Below, piece by piece: positions 1 through 7,370 of a stretch of 17,283 nucleotides of DNA; the stretch's first letter is position 1; each line of letters begins with the position of its first letter. The DNA lies in contig DATFYE010000055.1 of assembly GCA_035315185.1 (NCBI GenBank), positions 1-17,283 of the forward strand, in the 5' to 3' direction. Under the pieces are notes generated by a model. It saw only the letters and a program-made list of their open reading frames with translations. It searched no databases and had not been told where the DNA came from. Made by a program: the position numbers and the translations under genes. The stretch is from JADGQN01 sp035315185 (lineage in GTDB: Bacteria; Desulfobacterota; Syntrophorhabdia; Syntrophorhabdales; WCHB1-27).

Positions 1-139
1 GATGGTCATGCCCGGGGACAACGTGACCCTCACCGTCGAGCTCGTCACCCCCATCGCCCTCGAGAAAGAACTCCGCTTTGCCATCAGGGAGGGCGGCAAG
101 ACCGTGGGTGCAGGGGTAGTCACGGAGATCCAGGAATAG
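1..139 (+). CDS. tuf: Elongation factor Tu, C-terminal end (partial)
   Basis: The window opens inside a reading frame (codons from base 2) of 45 residues ending in TAG at 137-139. The peptide contains MPGDNVTLTVEL, then a segment reading LRFAIREGGKTVGAGVV, and ends TEIQE. This is the end of domain 3 of EF-Tu, the GTPase that delivers aminoacyl-tRNA to the ribosomal A site. The 5' part, with the G domain, lies outside the window. A tuf gene directly before rpsJ is the usual junction of the str and S10 operons, and the 25-base gap supports co-transcription. Identity is secure; which tuf copy this is cannot be told. Confidence 0.95.
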   Translation, partial: MVMPGDNVTLTVELVTPIALEKELRFAIREGGKTVGAGVVTEIQE

Positions 140-164
140 AGCTAACTAGCGTAGGAGCTAAGCG

Positions 165-470
165 ATGAGGCAACGAATAAGGATATGCCTGAAAGCCTTT
201 GACCATAGATTGCTCGACCAGTCCGTCAAGGAGATCGTCGAGGCAGCGAAGAAAACAGGAGCGCAGGTGGTTGGGCCTGTTCCCCTGCCCACGATGATAC
301 AGAAGTTCTGCGTGCTGAGATCTCCCCACATCGACAAGAAGTCGCGGGAGCAGTTCGAGATACGAACCCATAAGCGGCTGATCGATATCGTTGAGCCGAC
401 GCAGCAGACGGTAGATGCTTTGATGAAGCTGGAGCTCTCGGCCGGGGTTGATGTGGAGATCAAGTCTTAG
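165..470 (+). CDS. rpsJ: 30S ribosomal protein S10
   Basis: This 101-residue protein is full length for S10 (NusE), a 30S head protein that also works in NusB/NusG-dependent antitermination. It starts MRQRIRICLKAFDH and contains GPVPLPT, then RSPHIDKKSREQFEIRTHKR and DIVEPTQQTVDALMKL, all typical of the family. The ATG at 165 is preceded by the purine-rich GTAGGAGC and sits 25 bases after tuf. The C-terminus (AGVDVEIKS) is normal, so the gene is not truncated even though its usual neighbour rplC is missing: the next gene, rplD, begins 11 bases after the stop. Confidence 0.98.
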   Translation: MRQRIRICLKAFDHRLLDQSVKEIVEAAKKTGAQVVGPVPLPTMIQKFCVLRSPHIDKKSREQFEIRTHKRLIDIVEPTQQTVDALMKLELSAGVDVEIKS

Positions 471-481
471 GGAGACGTGTA

Positions 482-1105
482 ATGGCCAAAGCCGATGTAC
501 TTGACATAAAAGGTGCGAAGGTAGGGGAAGTGGAGATCAAAGATGAGATCTGGACCGTTGAAGTGAAGCCATATCTGATTCACGATGTTGTCGTGATGCA
601 GCTGGCCAACCGGAGGAGGGGTACATCTTCGACGAAGACGCGTTCGGACGTATCCGGTGGCAGCAAGAAGCCGTATCGGCAAAAGGGGACAGGCAGGGCG
701 CGGGCAGGCTCCTCTACATCTCCGCTCTGGCCTGGAGGCGGCGTGGTATTCGGACCGCATCCCAGGGACCACCGCATGTCGCTCCCGAAGAAGGTGAAAA
801 AGAGCGCTCTCAGGTCCGCATTAAGCCAGCGTTATCAGGAAGCAAACGTGAAGTTTCTCGACAAACTTGCTCTCGATGCCATAAGCACAAAAGGATTCAG
901 CGGGATCGTGAAGGTCTTGAGCCTCACGAAGCCACTCTTCGTTGTGGGTGAGAAGGACGAAATGGTGGAGAAATCCGCGCGGAACATCCCCTTTGTCAAG
1001 ATTCTACGTGCTGAAGGCCTCAACGTGTACGACATAATGAGGCACGACCAGTTCGTCGTGACACTCGATGCGTTGAAACGCATAGAAGAGGTATTGGTGC
1101 CATGA
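482..1105 (+). CDS. rplD: 50S ribosomal protein L4
   Basis: The 207-residue product matches L4 (the uL4 family), a 23S rRNA-binding protein with a loop in the exit tunnel. Near residues 43-70 it has the family's basic tunnel loop, including TKTRSDVSGGSKKPYRQKGTGRAR, followed by SPLWPGGGVVFGPHPRD. In E. coli this protein represses its own operon; no leader structure for that is visible here. The start ATG follows GGAGACGTGTA, so a Shine-Dalgarno sequence sits directly after the rpsJ stop. The gene is complete and overlaps rplW by ATGA. Normally rplC would lie upstream, and here it does not. Confidence 0.97.
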   Translation: MAKADVLDIKGAKVGEVEIKDEIWTVEVKPYLIHDVVVMQLANRRRGTSSTKTRSDVSGGSKKPYRQKGTGRARAGSSTSPLWPGGGVVFGPHPRDHRMSLPKKVKKSALRSALSQRYQEANVKFLDKLALDAISTKGFSGIVKVLSLTKPLFVVGEKDEMVEKSARNIPFVKILRAEGLNVYDIMRHDQFVVTLDALKRIEEVLVP

Positions 1106-1389
1106 ACCAGTACGATATAGTGTTGCGGCCGATCGTTACGGAAAAGAGTTCTCTCGCGAAAGAGACGGGCAACCAGTATGTTTTTGAAGTAGCTCGCGAT
1201 GCTAACAAGATTGAAATTGCAAAGGCGGTTGAACGCCTTTTCAAAGTCAAGGTACTGACCGTTCGCGTGATGAACATGGAAGGAAAGAAAAGGCGTTTGG
1301 GCAAGTTTTCCGGCAAGCGTGCCGACTGGAGAAAGGCGATTGTTAAGATAGGCCCGAAGGATAAAATATCTTTCTTTGAAGGTGCATAA
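1102..1389 (+). CDS. rplW: 50S ribosomal protein L23
   Basis: A 95-residue L23, the 50S protein at the tunnel exit where trigger factor and SRP dock. The early motif RPIVTEKS (residues 9-16) is the family signature, followed by the basic stretch GKKRRLGKFSGKRADWRKAIV. Length is normal for a bacterial L23. The ATG overlaps the rplD stop (ATGA), and its own TAA shares one base with the rplB start (TAATG). Both junctions imply translational coupling within the S10 part of the cluster. Confidence 0.97.
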   Translation: MNQYDIVLRPIVTEKSSLAKETGNQYVFEVARDANKIEIAKAVERLFKVKVLTVRVMNMEGKKRRLGKFSGKRADWRKAIVKIGPKDKISFFEGA

Positions 1390-2219
1390 TGGGTGTCAAG
1401 GAGTTCAGGCCAACCTCAGCCGGCAGACGGTTCATGAGCGGCCTCACGTATGAAGAAATAACCGAAAAGAAGCCCGAGAAGTCGCTTGTCAGGCGGGTTA
1501 AGAAAACGGGTGGCAGAGGCAATACGGGCAGGATAACAACGCGCCATATAGGCGGAGGCCACAAGAGAAAATACAGGATCGTCGATTTCCGGCGAGATAA
1601 GATGGAGATCGAGGGAAGGGTAGCGAGCATCCAGTACGATCCGAACCGGTCGGCCAATCTGGCCCTGATCCATTACGTCGATGGCGAGAAGCGGTATATC
1701 ATAGCCCCTCTGGGGCTGAAAGTCGGCGATAAGATCGTGGCAAGCAGAAAAGGCGATACTGAAATTAAAGAGGGTAACGCTCTTCCTCTAAAGGTGATAC
1801 CCGTGGGTACCCTCGTGCATAACGTGGAAGTCAAGCCGGGAAAGGGCGCGCAATTGGCACGAAGCGCAGGCAGCTTCGCGCAGCTGGTGGCCAAAGAGGG
1901 AGATTACGCAACAGTCAGGCTCCCGTCGGGCGAGGTAAAGCTCGTCCATCTCTCCTGTAGTGCGACCATCGGCCAGGTGGGTAATATCGAGCATGAGAAT
2001 ATAACGGTGGGTAAGGCCGGTCGTTCCAGATGGATGGGTATAAGGCCGACAGTGAGAGGCGTAGCTATGAATCCTGTCGATCATCCGTTGGGCGGCGGGG
2101 AAGGACGTTCCAAAGGTGGGCGCCATCCGTGTTCCCCATGGGGACAACTGGCTAAGGGTTTGAAAACGAGAAAGAACAAAAGAACTGACAAGTTCATCGT
2201 AAAAAGAAGAGGAAAATAG
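1389..2219 (+). CDS. rplB: 50S ribosomal protein L2
   Basis: A 276-residue, full-length L2, which binds 23S rRNA near the peptidyl transferase centre and helps subunits associate. It has the N-terminal RNA-binding segment with GRITTRHIGGGHKRKYR (residues 48-63) and the C-terminal signature NPVDHPLGGGEGR (residues 228-240). That signature contains His232, the counterpart of the conserved histidine studied in E. coli L2. The start is coupled to the rplW stop by a one-base overlap. Nothing is unusual about length or composition. Confidence 0.98.
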   Translation: MGVKEFRPTSAGRRFMSGLTYEEITEKKPEKSLVRRVKKTGGRGNTGRITTRHIGGGHKRKYRIVDFRRDKMEIEGRVASIQYDPNRSANLALIHYVDGEKRYIIAPLGLKVGDKIVASRKGDTEIKEGNALPLKVIPVGTLVHNVEVKPGKGAQLARSAGSFAQLVAKEGDYATVRLPSGEVKLVHLSCSATIGQVGNIEHENITVGKAGRSRWMGIRPTVRGVAMNPVDHPLGGGEGRSKGGRHPCSPWGQLAKGLKTRKNKRTDKFIVKRRGK

Positions 2220-2228
2220 GAGGTCTTC

Positions 2229-2519
2229 GTGCCGCGGTCTCTAGCAAAAGGGCCTTTCTTGGATGAGTATCTAGTGGACAAGGTGAAAGCCGCCAAGTCA
2301 ACGAGGGAAACAAAGGTTATCAAGACGTGGTCGCGCCGCTCCACTATAATTCCTGACTTTATAGGGGTGACGTTTGCGGTGCACAACGGGAAGAAGTTCA
2401 TTCCTGTTTTTGTGAGCGAAGAAATGGTGGGACACAAGCTGGGCGAGTTTGCGCCAACGCGCACCTTTCACACGCACTCCGGGGACCGGAAGGCGAAGGT
2501 AGTGAAGAAGAAGGAATAG
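2229..2519 (+). CDS. rpsS: 30S ribosomal protein S19
   Basis: A 96-residue S19, a 30S head protein that works with S13 near the A site. It shows SLAKGPFLDEYL at the N-terminus, WSRRSTIIPDFIG in the middle and GHKLGEFAPTRTF near the end, all conserved in the family. The start is GTG, preceded by a strong AGGAGGT that overlaps the end of the rplB stop codon. Choosing this GTG gives the family-typical MPRSL start. The C-terminal tail (RKAKVVKKKE) is basic, as usual. Confidence 0.97.
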   Translation: MPRSLAKGPFLDEYLVDKVKAAKSTRETKVIKTWSRRSTIIPDFIGVTFAVHNGKKFIPVFVSEEMVGHKLGEFAPTRTFHTHSGDRKAKVVKKKE

Positions 2520-2543
2520 ATTTAGGGGTCAAGGAGTTCGCAA

Positions 2544-2876
2544 ATGGAAATCGTGGCTAAGGCCAAGATGATGAGAATCTCTCCCACGAAGGTAAGGCTC
2601 GTAGGCGAGCTGATCAAGAAGAAGAACATCAACGAAGCGATGGGCATTCTCCTTTACACGCCTAAGAAAGGTGCTTTTATTTTGAAGAAGCTTCTCGACA
2701 GCGCTATCGGTAATGCTCGGCAGAAGAAATACGTTGACGTAGACACCTTGTATGTGAAGAACGTGCTTGTTGATGGTGGACCGGCGATGAAGCGATTCCT
2801 GCCGAGGGCCATGGGTCGCGCCACGAAGCTCAAAAAAAGAATCAGCCACATCACGTTAATACTCGATGAATCGTAA
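2544..2876 (+). CDS. rplV: 50S ribosomal protein L22
   Basis: A 110-residue L22, whose long beta-hairpin lines the peptide exit tunnel. The N-terminal RISPTKVRLV (residues 11-20) and the hairpin region with MKRFLPRAMGRA (residues 82-93) are diagnostic. The ATG at 2544 follows AAGGAG at a normal distance and lies 24 bases after rpsS. Length and motifs are standard, with no macrolide-resistance-type hairpin deletion evident. Confidence 0.97.
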   Translation: MEIVAKAKMMRISPTKVRLVGELIKKKNINEAMGILLYTPKKGAFILKKLLDSAIGNARQKKYVDVDTLYVKNVLVDGGPAMKRFLPRAMGRATKLKKRISHITLILDES

Positions 2877-2900
2877 CTCTTGACGAGATTGGGAGGATAA

Positions 2901-3545
2901 ATGGGTCAAAAGACACATCCTATTGGCTTCAGGCTCGGGATAATAAGAACGTGGGACTCCAAGTGGTTTGCTGCGAAGAATTATTCACATTTTCTGCATG
3001 AAGATATCAGTATGAAAAAATTCCTGAAAGCAAAACTTTACCAGGCTGGTATCTCGAAGATGGAGATAGAGCGGGCGGCCAACAAGGATAAGCGGGCCAA
3101 GATGAACATCTGGACTTCCCGGCCCGGCATCGTGATAGGCAGAAAAGGGACAGAAGTAGAGATACTCAAGAAAGAGCTGCAAGCTATTACGGACAAAGAG
3201 ATCATTTTGAATATTAACGAGGTGAAGCGACCCGAAGTGGACGCGCAGCTCGTTTCAGAGAATGTTGCCCTGCAAATTGAGCGGAGGGTTTCGTTCAGAA
3301 GGGCGATGAAGCGGAATGTCTCGCAGGCAATGAAGTTTGGCGCCAAAGGTATCAAGATCATGTGCGCAGGACGTCTCGCGGGCGCTGAAATGGCGAGGAC
3401 GGAATGGTACCGCGAAGGAAGAGTCCCCCTCCAGACAATAAGAGCAGACATCGATTACGGAACGGCGGTAGCGCGCACGAAGTACGGAGTCATAGGCATA
3501 AAGGTGTGGCTGTTCAAGGGTGAAGTCTTCCAGGAGGCACGGTAA
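2901..3545 (+). CDS. rpsC: 30S ribosomal protein S3
   Basis: A 214-residue S3, part of the mRNA entry channel and its helicase function. The start MGQKTHPIGFRLG is diagnostic. A type II KH domain carries VIGRKG at about residues 78-83, and the C-terminal domain includes GAKGIKIMCAGRLAGAEMAR and EGRVPLQT. The ATG follows GGGAGGATAA. The TAA stop shares one base with the rplP ATG (TAATG), so S3 and L16 translation is likely coupled. Confidence 0.98.
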   Translation: MGQKTHPIGFRLGIIRTWDSKWFAAKNYSHFLHEDISMKKFLKAKLYQAGISKMEIERAANKDKRAKMNIWTSRPGIVIGRKGTEVEILKKELQAITDKEIILNINEVKRPEVDAQLVSENVALQIERRVSFRRAMKRNVSQAMKFGAKGIKIMCAGRLAGAEMARTEWYREGRVPLQTIRADIDYGTAVARTKYGVIGIKVWLFKGEVFQEAR

Positions 3546-3961
3546 TGCTCGCTCCGAAACGGGTGAAATATCGAAAGCAGATGAAGGGGAGGATGACAGG
3601 CATCTCGTTAAGGGGCAGTGCGGTCAGCTTCGGTGATTACGGTCTGCAGGCACTGGAGTCTGGTTGGCTCACCGCCCGGCAGATAGAGGCTGCGCGTATA
3701 ACTCTTTCCCGTTATGTAAAGAGAACCGGAAAACTCTGGATCAGGGTTTTTCCCGACAAGCCAATCACGAAAAAACCGGCCGAGACGAGGATGGGTAAAG
3801 GTAAAGGCCCTGTCGAGGGCTGGGTTGCTGTCGTTCGGGCCGGCAAGATGCTTTACGAGATCATGGGGGTGCCCGAAGATAAGGCACGCGAGGCGCTCTA
3901 TATCGCGTCGCAGAAACTCCCGGTCAAGACGAGATTTGTCATGAGGAGTGAGATCGAATGA
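3545..3961 (+). CDS. rplP: 50S ribosomal protein L16
   Basis: A 138-residue L16, which helps position A-site tRNA on the 50S subunit. It starts MLAPKRVKYRKQMKGRM and has ARITLSRYVKRTGKLWIR and the family motif KPAETRMGKGKGPVEGWVA. Length is typical. Its ATG overlaps the rpsC stop and its TGA overlaps the rpmC ATG (ATGA), so three consecutive genes are translationally coupled. Nothing unusual is seen. Confidence 0.97.
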   Translation: MLAPKRVKYRKQMKGRMTGISLRGSAVSFGDYGLQALESGWLTARQIEAARITLSRYVKRTGKLWIRVFPDKPITKKPAETRMGKGKGPVEGWVAVVRAGKMLYEIMGVPEDKAREALYIASQKLPVKTRFVMRSEIE

Positions 3962-4152
3962 AGGCCCGCGAGTTAAAGGAGTTGACAGCTGAGGAACTTC
4001 TCAAGAAGGAGAAGGAGCTCAGGGAAGAGATATTTAACCTGAGGTTCCAGCATTCGACCGGACAGCTCGACAATACCGCCCGTCTCAAGCAGGTTAAGAA
4101 GGATATTGCACGGGTGGAAACCGTGCTGCGTCAAAAGGCACTGAGTAAATAG
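3958..4152 (+). CDS. rpmC: 50S ribosomal protein L29
   Basis: A 64-residue L29, a small two-helix hairpin protein next to L23 at the exit tunnel. The sequence has the expected helix pair, with LREEIFNLRFQ, GQLDNTARLKQVKKDIARVET and a Lys-rich end. The ATG overlaps the rplP stop. It is followed by a 51-base gap before rpsQ, one of the longest gaps in the S10 section, in which I see no hairpin or promoter. Confidence 0.95.
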   Translation: MKARELKELTAEELLKKEKELREEIFNLRFQHSTGQLDNTARLKQVKKDIARVETVLRQKALSK

Positions 4153-4203
4153 GCAAAGGGCACCGAAGCGCATAGCAGGACATAAAGGGTACTGAGGACA
4201 CTT

Positions 4204-4494
4204 ATGGAACCGAGAACTGCGAACAGAAAAAAGATGGTTGGTCTCGTCGTAAAGGACAAGATGGACAAAACAGTCGTCGTTGAAGTGGAGAAGAGATACA
4301 AACACGGGATGTACCAGAAATATCTGAGCACCAAAACGCGCTGCAAGGCGCACGATGAGCAGAACGCGGCAAAGGTTGGTGATCAGGTATTGATTGTTGA
4401 AGCCAGGCCTCTCTCGAAGGAAAAGAGGTGGGTCGTCAAGGAGATCATCAAGAAAGAGATGGCTGTGCCTGCGTTAGAGGTGACGGAACAATGA
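4204..4494 (+). CDS. rpsQ: 30S ribosomal protein S17
   Basis: A 96-residue S17, an OB-fold primary 16S rRNA-binding protein. The core has KKMVGLVVKDKMDKTVVVEV, HDEQNAAKVGDQVLI and RPLSKEKRWVV. It is about ten residues longer than many bacterial S17 proteins because of the C-terminal tail IKKEMAVPALEVTEQ. The ATG at 4204 follows TGAGGA. The stop TGA overlaps the rplN ATG, which joins the S10 and spc sections without a break. Confidence 0.95.
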   Translation: MEPRTANRKKMVGLVVKDKMDKTVVVEVEKRYKHGMYQKYLSTKTRCKAHDEQNAAKVGDQVLIVEARPLSKEKRWVVKEIIKKEMAVPALEVTEQ

Positions 4495-4859
4495 TACAGG
4501 TCAGAACCAGAATTGAGGTGGCGGACAATTCCGGGGCAAAAAAGCTTGGGTGCATCCAGGTGCTCGGCGGTTCCAAGAAGAGGTATGGAACGGTTGGCGA
4601 TATCGTCGTTGCATCGGTCAAGGAAGTCATCCCCAACAGCAAGGTCAAGAAAGGTGAAGTGGTCAAGGCCGTTATAGTGCGCACAAAGAAAGAGGTCCGG
4701 CGCCAAGACGGCTCGTACGTGAAATTCGATGATAACTCGGCGGTGCTGATCAACCAGTATAATGAACCGATTGGCACCCGCATATTCGGACCCGTGGCGA
4801 GAGAGTTGAGAGCCAAAAAATTTATGAAAATCATATCGTTGGCACCTGAAGTCGTGTGA
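4491..4859 (+). CDS. rplN: 50S ribosomal protein L14
   Basis: A 122-residue L14, a universal 50S protein that contacts the 30S subunit in bridge B8. The start MIQVRTRIEVADNSGAKKLG is family-typical and gives the exact family length of 122. The frame is open further upstream to an ATG at 4428, but that extension encodes nothing L14-like and lies inside rpsQ, so the ATG at 4491 is the start. It overlaps the rpsQ stop (ATGA). The C-terminus has PVARELRAKKFMKIISLAPEVV. Confidence 0.97.
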   Translation: MIQVRTRIEVADNSGAKKLGCIQVLGGSKKRYGTVGDIVVASVKEVIPNSKVKKGEVVKAVIVRTKKEVRRQDGSYVKFDDNSAVLINQYNEPIGTRIFGPVARELRAKKFMKIISLAPEVV

Positions 4860-4866
4860 GGTAGGC

Positions 4867-5190
4867 ATGGAGAAGCGCTATCACGTTAAGAAAAACGACA
4901 CGGTAATGGTCACGGTCGGAAAAGATAAAGGTAAGACCGGTAAAGTGCTAAGGATCAACCAGAAAAAGGACCGCGTGATTGTCGAAAAGGTGAACGTTAT
5001 CAAGAGACACGTGCGGCCCAGCCAGAAAACAAAGGGCGGCATCATGGAACGGGAGAGTCCCATCGCCGTCTCGAACGTGATGATTTACTGCGACAAGTGT
5101 TCAAAGCCGGTGAGATTGGGAAACAAGATCCTTGAAGACGGCAAGAAGGTCAGATACTGCAGGAAATGCAACGAGGTTCTGGATAAGTAG
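4867..5190 (+). CDS. rplX: 50S ribosomal protein L24 with a CxxC/CxxC C-terminal end
   Basis: A 107-residue L24, an early assembly protein of the 50S subunit. A KOW motif is present in TVGKDKGKTGKVLRI (residues 16-30), followed by VNVIKRHVRP. The C-terminus carries two CxxC pairs (Cys75/Cys78 and Cys98/Cys101), which probably bind zinc. Such a pair is known in a subset of bacterial L24 proteins and is absent from E. coli L24. The ATG sits 7 bases after rplN with GAGGTAGG ahead of it. Confidence 0.96.
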   Translation: MEKRYHVKKNDTVMVTVGKDKGKTGKVLRINQKKDRVIVEKVNVIKRHVRPSQKTKGGIMERESPIAVSNVMIYCDKCSKPVRLGNKILEDGKKVRYCRKCNEVLDK

Positions 5191-5199
5191 GAGGCTGTA

Positions 5200-5745
5200 T
5201 TGAAAACGGCTTATATGGATTTTTATGAAAATGAGGTGCGGCCGGCGTTAGTGAGGAAGTTCAAATACAAAAACGTAATGCAGGTGCCGAAACTCGAGAA
5301 AATCGTCATCAACATGGGACTTGGCGAGGCGATCCAGAACATCAAGGTCCTTGACAGTGCTGCAAATGACATTATGCTTATCTCCGGCCAAAAGCCGGTC
5401 ATCACAAAGGCAAAAAAATCGATCGCTTCCTTTAAGCTGCGTACGGGCATGCCCATAGGCTGCGTTGTTACCTTGAGAAGGGAGCGGATGTACGAGTTTT
5501 TTCAGAAGCTGGTCACGATTGTGCTGCCTAGGGTGAGGGACTTTAAAGGGATCTCTTCCAAGTCATTTGACGGGAGGGGAAATTATACGATAGGGCTGCG
5601 CGAGCAGATAATTTTTCCGGAGATCGAATACGACAAGGTCGACAAGGTCCGGGGTATGAACATCACCATAGGGACAACGGCGAAATCGGATGAGGAAGCG
5701 CACGAGCTTCTGAAGCTGATGGGTATGCCGTTCCGGGCCGTTTAA
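5200..5745 (+). CDS. rplE: 50S ribosomal protein L5
   Basis: A 181-residue L5, which binds 5S rRNA and contacts P-site tRNA. The family motif KIVINMGLGEAIQN occurs at residues 34-47, followed by GQKPVITKAKKSIASFKLRTG and a C-terminal part with FPEIEYDKVDKVRGMNI. The start is TTG at 5200, chosen because TAGGAGGC precedes it at the right distance and the residues after it (KTAYMDFYE) fit the family. The next in-frame ATG at 5215 would clip the N-terminus. The stop is TAA at 5743-5745. Confidence 0.95.
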   Translation: MKTAYMDFYENEVRPALVRKFKYKNVMQVPKLEKIVINMGLGEAIQNIKVLDSAANDIMLISGQKPVITKAKKSIASFKLRTGMPIGCVVTLRRERMYEFFQKLVTIVLPRVRDFKGISSKSFDGRGNYTIGLREQIIFPEIEYDKVDKVRGMNITIGTTAKSDEEAHELLKLMGMPFRAV

Positions 5746-5810
5746 GTAAGTCATATAGGGCCGCCGTTGAGGACCCGTTTAAGGCGGGCCATTTAAGGCG
5801 ATATAAGGGG
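5735..5810 (+). repeat. Imperfect direct repeat across the rplE-rpsN junction
   Basis: The 80-base gap between rplE and rpsN contains a degenerate duplication. GGGCCGTTTAAG, then ATATAGGG, at 5735-5760 (covering the rplE stop) resembles GGGCCATTTAAGG, then ATATAAGGGG, at 5786-5810. The nonamer TTTAAGGCG also occurs twice, at 5778-5786 and 5792-5800. It looks like a decayed local duplication. No stable hairpin or convincing promoter was found in it. Confidence 0.5.
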
Positions 5811-5825
5811 GTTAGTGGAGGACGC

Positions 5826-6011
5826 ATGGCAAGAAAGAGCATGATGGAAAAGCTCAGAAATCCGGTCAAATTCACCACCAGAGCAAGGAAGAGATGCGTG
5901 ATATGCGGTAGACCGAGAGGCTTCATAGGCAAGTTTGAGATGTGCAGGATCTGCTTCAGGAATCTCGCCCTGAGAGGCGAACTGCCTGGCGTAATAAAGT
6001 CGAGTTGGTAG
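5826..6011 (+). CDS. rpsN: 30S ribosomal protein S14, zinc-binding short type
   Basis: A 61-residue S14 of the short, zinc-binding class (S14 type Z). The paired CxxC motifs are CVIC (residues 24-27) and CRIC (residues 40-43), followed by FRNLALRGELPGVIKSSW, the usual C-terminus. S14 assembles late into the 30S head. The ATG at 5826 follows GTGGAGGACGC. The gene is complete; some bacteria carry a second, zinc-free S14 elsewhere, which cannot be judged here. Confidence 0.97.
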   Translation: MARKSMMEKLRNPVKFTTRARKRCVICGRPRGFIGKFEMCRICFRNLALRGELPGVIKSSW

Positions 6012-6021
6012 GGGGATATCC

Positions 6022-6423
6022 ATGTCGATGACGGATCCCGTAGCGGACATGCTGACAAGAATGCGGAACGCGATCATGGCGCGCCAGGAACTGGCTGACA
6101 TGCCGTATTCGACTATGAAATTCTCTATAGCTAAGTTGCTCAAGGAAGAAGGGTACCTGAAGAATTACAAAATCTACACGGATGAAGCGAGGAAGAAGTT
6201 CATCAAGGTGTATCTCAATTACGATGAGCATAACCGGAGCGTGATATCGGGTCTGAGGAGGGTTAGCAAGCCCGGAAGGCGAGTCTACGTGAAAGCCGAG
6301 GATCTGGGCAAGAGGAAAGGGAGATTGGGCACGGGTGTCCTGTCCACCTCCCGCGGCCTTATGACCGACAAAGAGGCATTGGGAACCCACGTTGGGGGAG
6401 AACTTCTATTTCGTATCTGGTGA
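6022..6423 (+). CDS. rpsH: 30S ribosomal protein S8
   Basis: A 133-residue S8, a primary 16S rRNA-binding protein of the 30S platform and, in E. coli, the translational repressor of the spc operon. It begins MSMTDPVADMLTRMRNA and ends with the conserved STSRGLMTDKEALGTHVGGELL. The start ATG at 6022 follows GGGGG; a second ATG two codons in (6028) gives MTDPVADML and is a plausible alternative start, since many S8 proteins begin there. No S8-binding leader motif could be recognised by eye. Confidence 0.96.
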   Translation: MSMTDPVADMLTRMRNAIMARQELADMPYSTMKFSIAKLLKEEGYLKNYKIYTDEARKKFIKVYLNYDEHNRSVISGLRRVSKPGRRVYVKAEDLGKRKGRLGTGVLSTSRGLMTDKEALGTHVGGELLFRIW

Positions 6424-6431
6424 GGTGAACG

Positions 6432-6968
6432 ATGTCAAGGATTGGTAAGAAGCCTATTATCCTCCCCCAGGCTGTCAAGGTGGAGCTGAAGGATGGTGTT
6501 GTTTCTGTCAAGGGCCCCAAGGGTTCGTTATCGAGACCTTTGGTGGAAGGGATTGAACTAGAGATAACTGACAAAGCCGTAAATGTGAAGAGAGGCAGTG
6601 ACGACAAAAGGACGCGCAGCTTTCACGGCCTGATGCGGACACTGGTTTCAAACATGGTAGACGGCGTTTCCAAGGGTTTCGAGAAAAAGCTTGAAATTGT
6701 AGGCATTGGATATCGTTCGGAGCTCCATGGAAATAAACTTGTCTTTCATCTCGGCTATTCGCATCCCATCGATTTTCCTTTGCCTGCAGGCATATCTGCA
6801 GAGGTAGAAAAACAGACCCTCGTGACGATCAAGGGCATCGACAAGGAGCTTGTGGGCCAGATAGCCGCCAAGGTCAGGGGCCTCCGGAAACCGGACCCCT
6901 ATAAAGGCAAGGGTGTGAAGTACACCACCGAGGTGCTGAGAAAGAAAGCTGGCAAGACAGGGAAGTAG
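6432..6968 (+). CDS. rplF: 50S ribosomal protein L6
   Basis: A 178-residue L6, a two-domain 50S protein near the GTPase-associated region. It starts MSRIGKKPI, has VSVKGPKGSL in the first domain, and has the C-terminal signature RKPDPYKGKGVKY (residues 152-164). Length is standard. GAGGTGAACG precedes the ATG. The 8-base spacing from rpsH and 25-base spacing to rplR fit the spc operon. Confidence 0.97.
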   Translation: MSRIGKKPIILPQAVKVELKDGVVSVKGPKGSLSRPLVEGIELEITDKAVNVKRGSDDKRTRSFHGLMRTLVSNMVDGVSKGFEKKLEIVGIGYRSELHGNKLVFHLGYSHPIDFPLPAGISAEVEKQTLVTIKGIDKELVGQIAAKVRGLRKPDPYKGKGVKYTTEVLRKKAGKTGK

Positions 6969-6993
6969 ATTTCGCGACGAGGGTGAGGACGGC

Positions 6994-7359
6994 ATGGACA
7001 GGCAAGCAAAAATAGCGGCACGGGCGAAGAGGAAGAGGCGGATCAGGAAAAAGATTGCTGGAAGCGCGGAGGCACCGCGTCTCTGCGTTTATAAGAGCTT
7101 GCGCCACATGTATGCCCAGCTGGTGGACGATGGTCAGGGCAAGGTCATCACGGGTCTATCCACGTTAAACAAGGAAGTGTCCTCCGGAGTTAAGAAGACC
7201 GGGAACGCAGAAGCTGCCAAGGCGCTTGGGAAAGCGATAGGCAGGAAAGCTCAGGAGCTCGGCATCAAGAGTGTCATTTTTGATCGGAATGGTTTCAAGT
7301 ATCACGGAAGAGTGAAGGCCCTCGCAGACGGCGCGAGAGAGTCTGGACTAACCTTTTAG
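6994..7359 (+). CDS. rplR: 50S ribosomal protein L18
   Basis: A 121-residue L18, which binds 5S rRNA together with L5 and L25. It has a very basic N-terminus (ARAKRKRRIRKKI), then APRLCVYKSLRHMYAQLVDD and the C-terminal KSVIFDRNGFKYHGRVKALADGAR, the family signature. The ATG at 6994 is preceded by GAGGACGGC. Length is normal and the gene lies in its usual place between L6 and S5. Confidence 0.96.
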   Translation: MDRQAKIAARAKRKRRIRKKIAGSAEAPRLCVYKSLRHMYAQLVDDGQGKVITGLSTLNKEVSSGVKKTGNAEAAKALGKAIGRKAQELGIKSVIFDRNGFKYHGRVKALADGARESGLTF

Positions 7360-7370
7360 AGGAGGCATCG

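Noticed and set aside
4428..4490. N-terminal extension of rplN
   Set aside because: The extra 21 residues overlap rpsQ and do not resemble L14; the ATG at 4491 gives the exact family length.
5767..5807. Possible promoter in the rplE-rpsN gap (TTGAGG with ATATAA)
   Set aside because: The spacing between the two boxes is about 28 bases, far from 16-18, and no better -10 box lies at the right distance.
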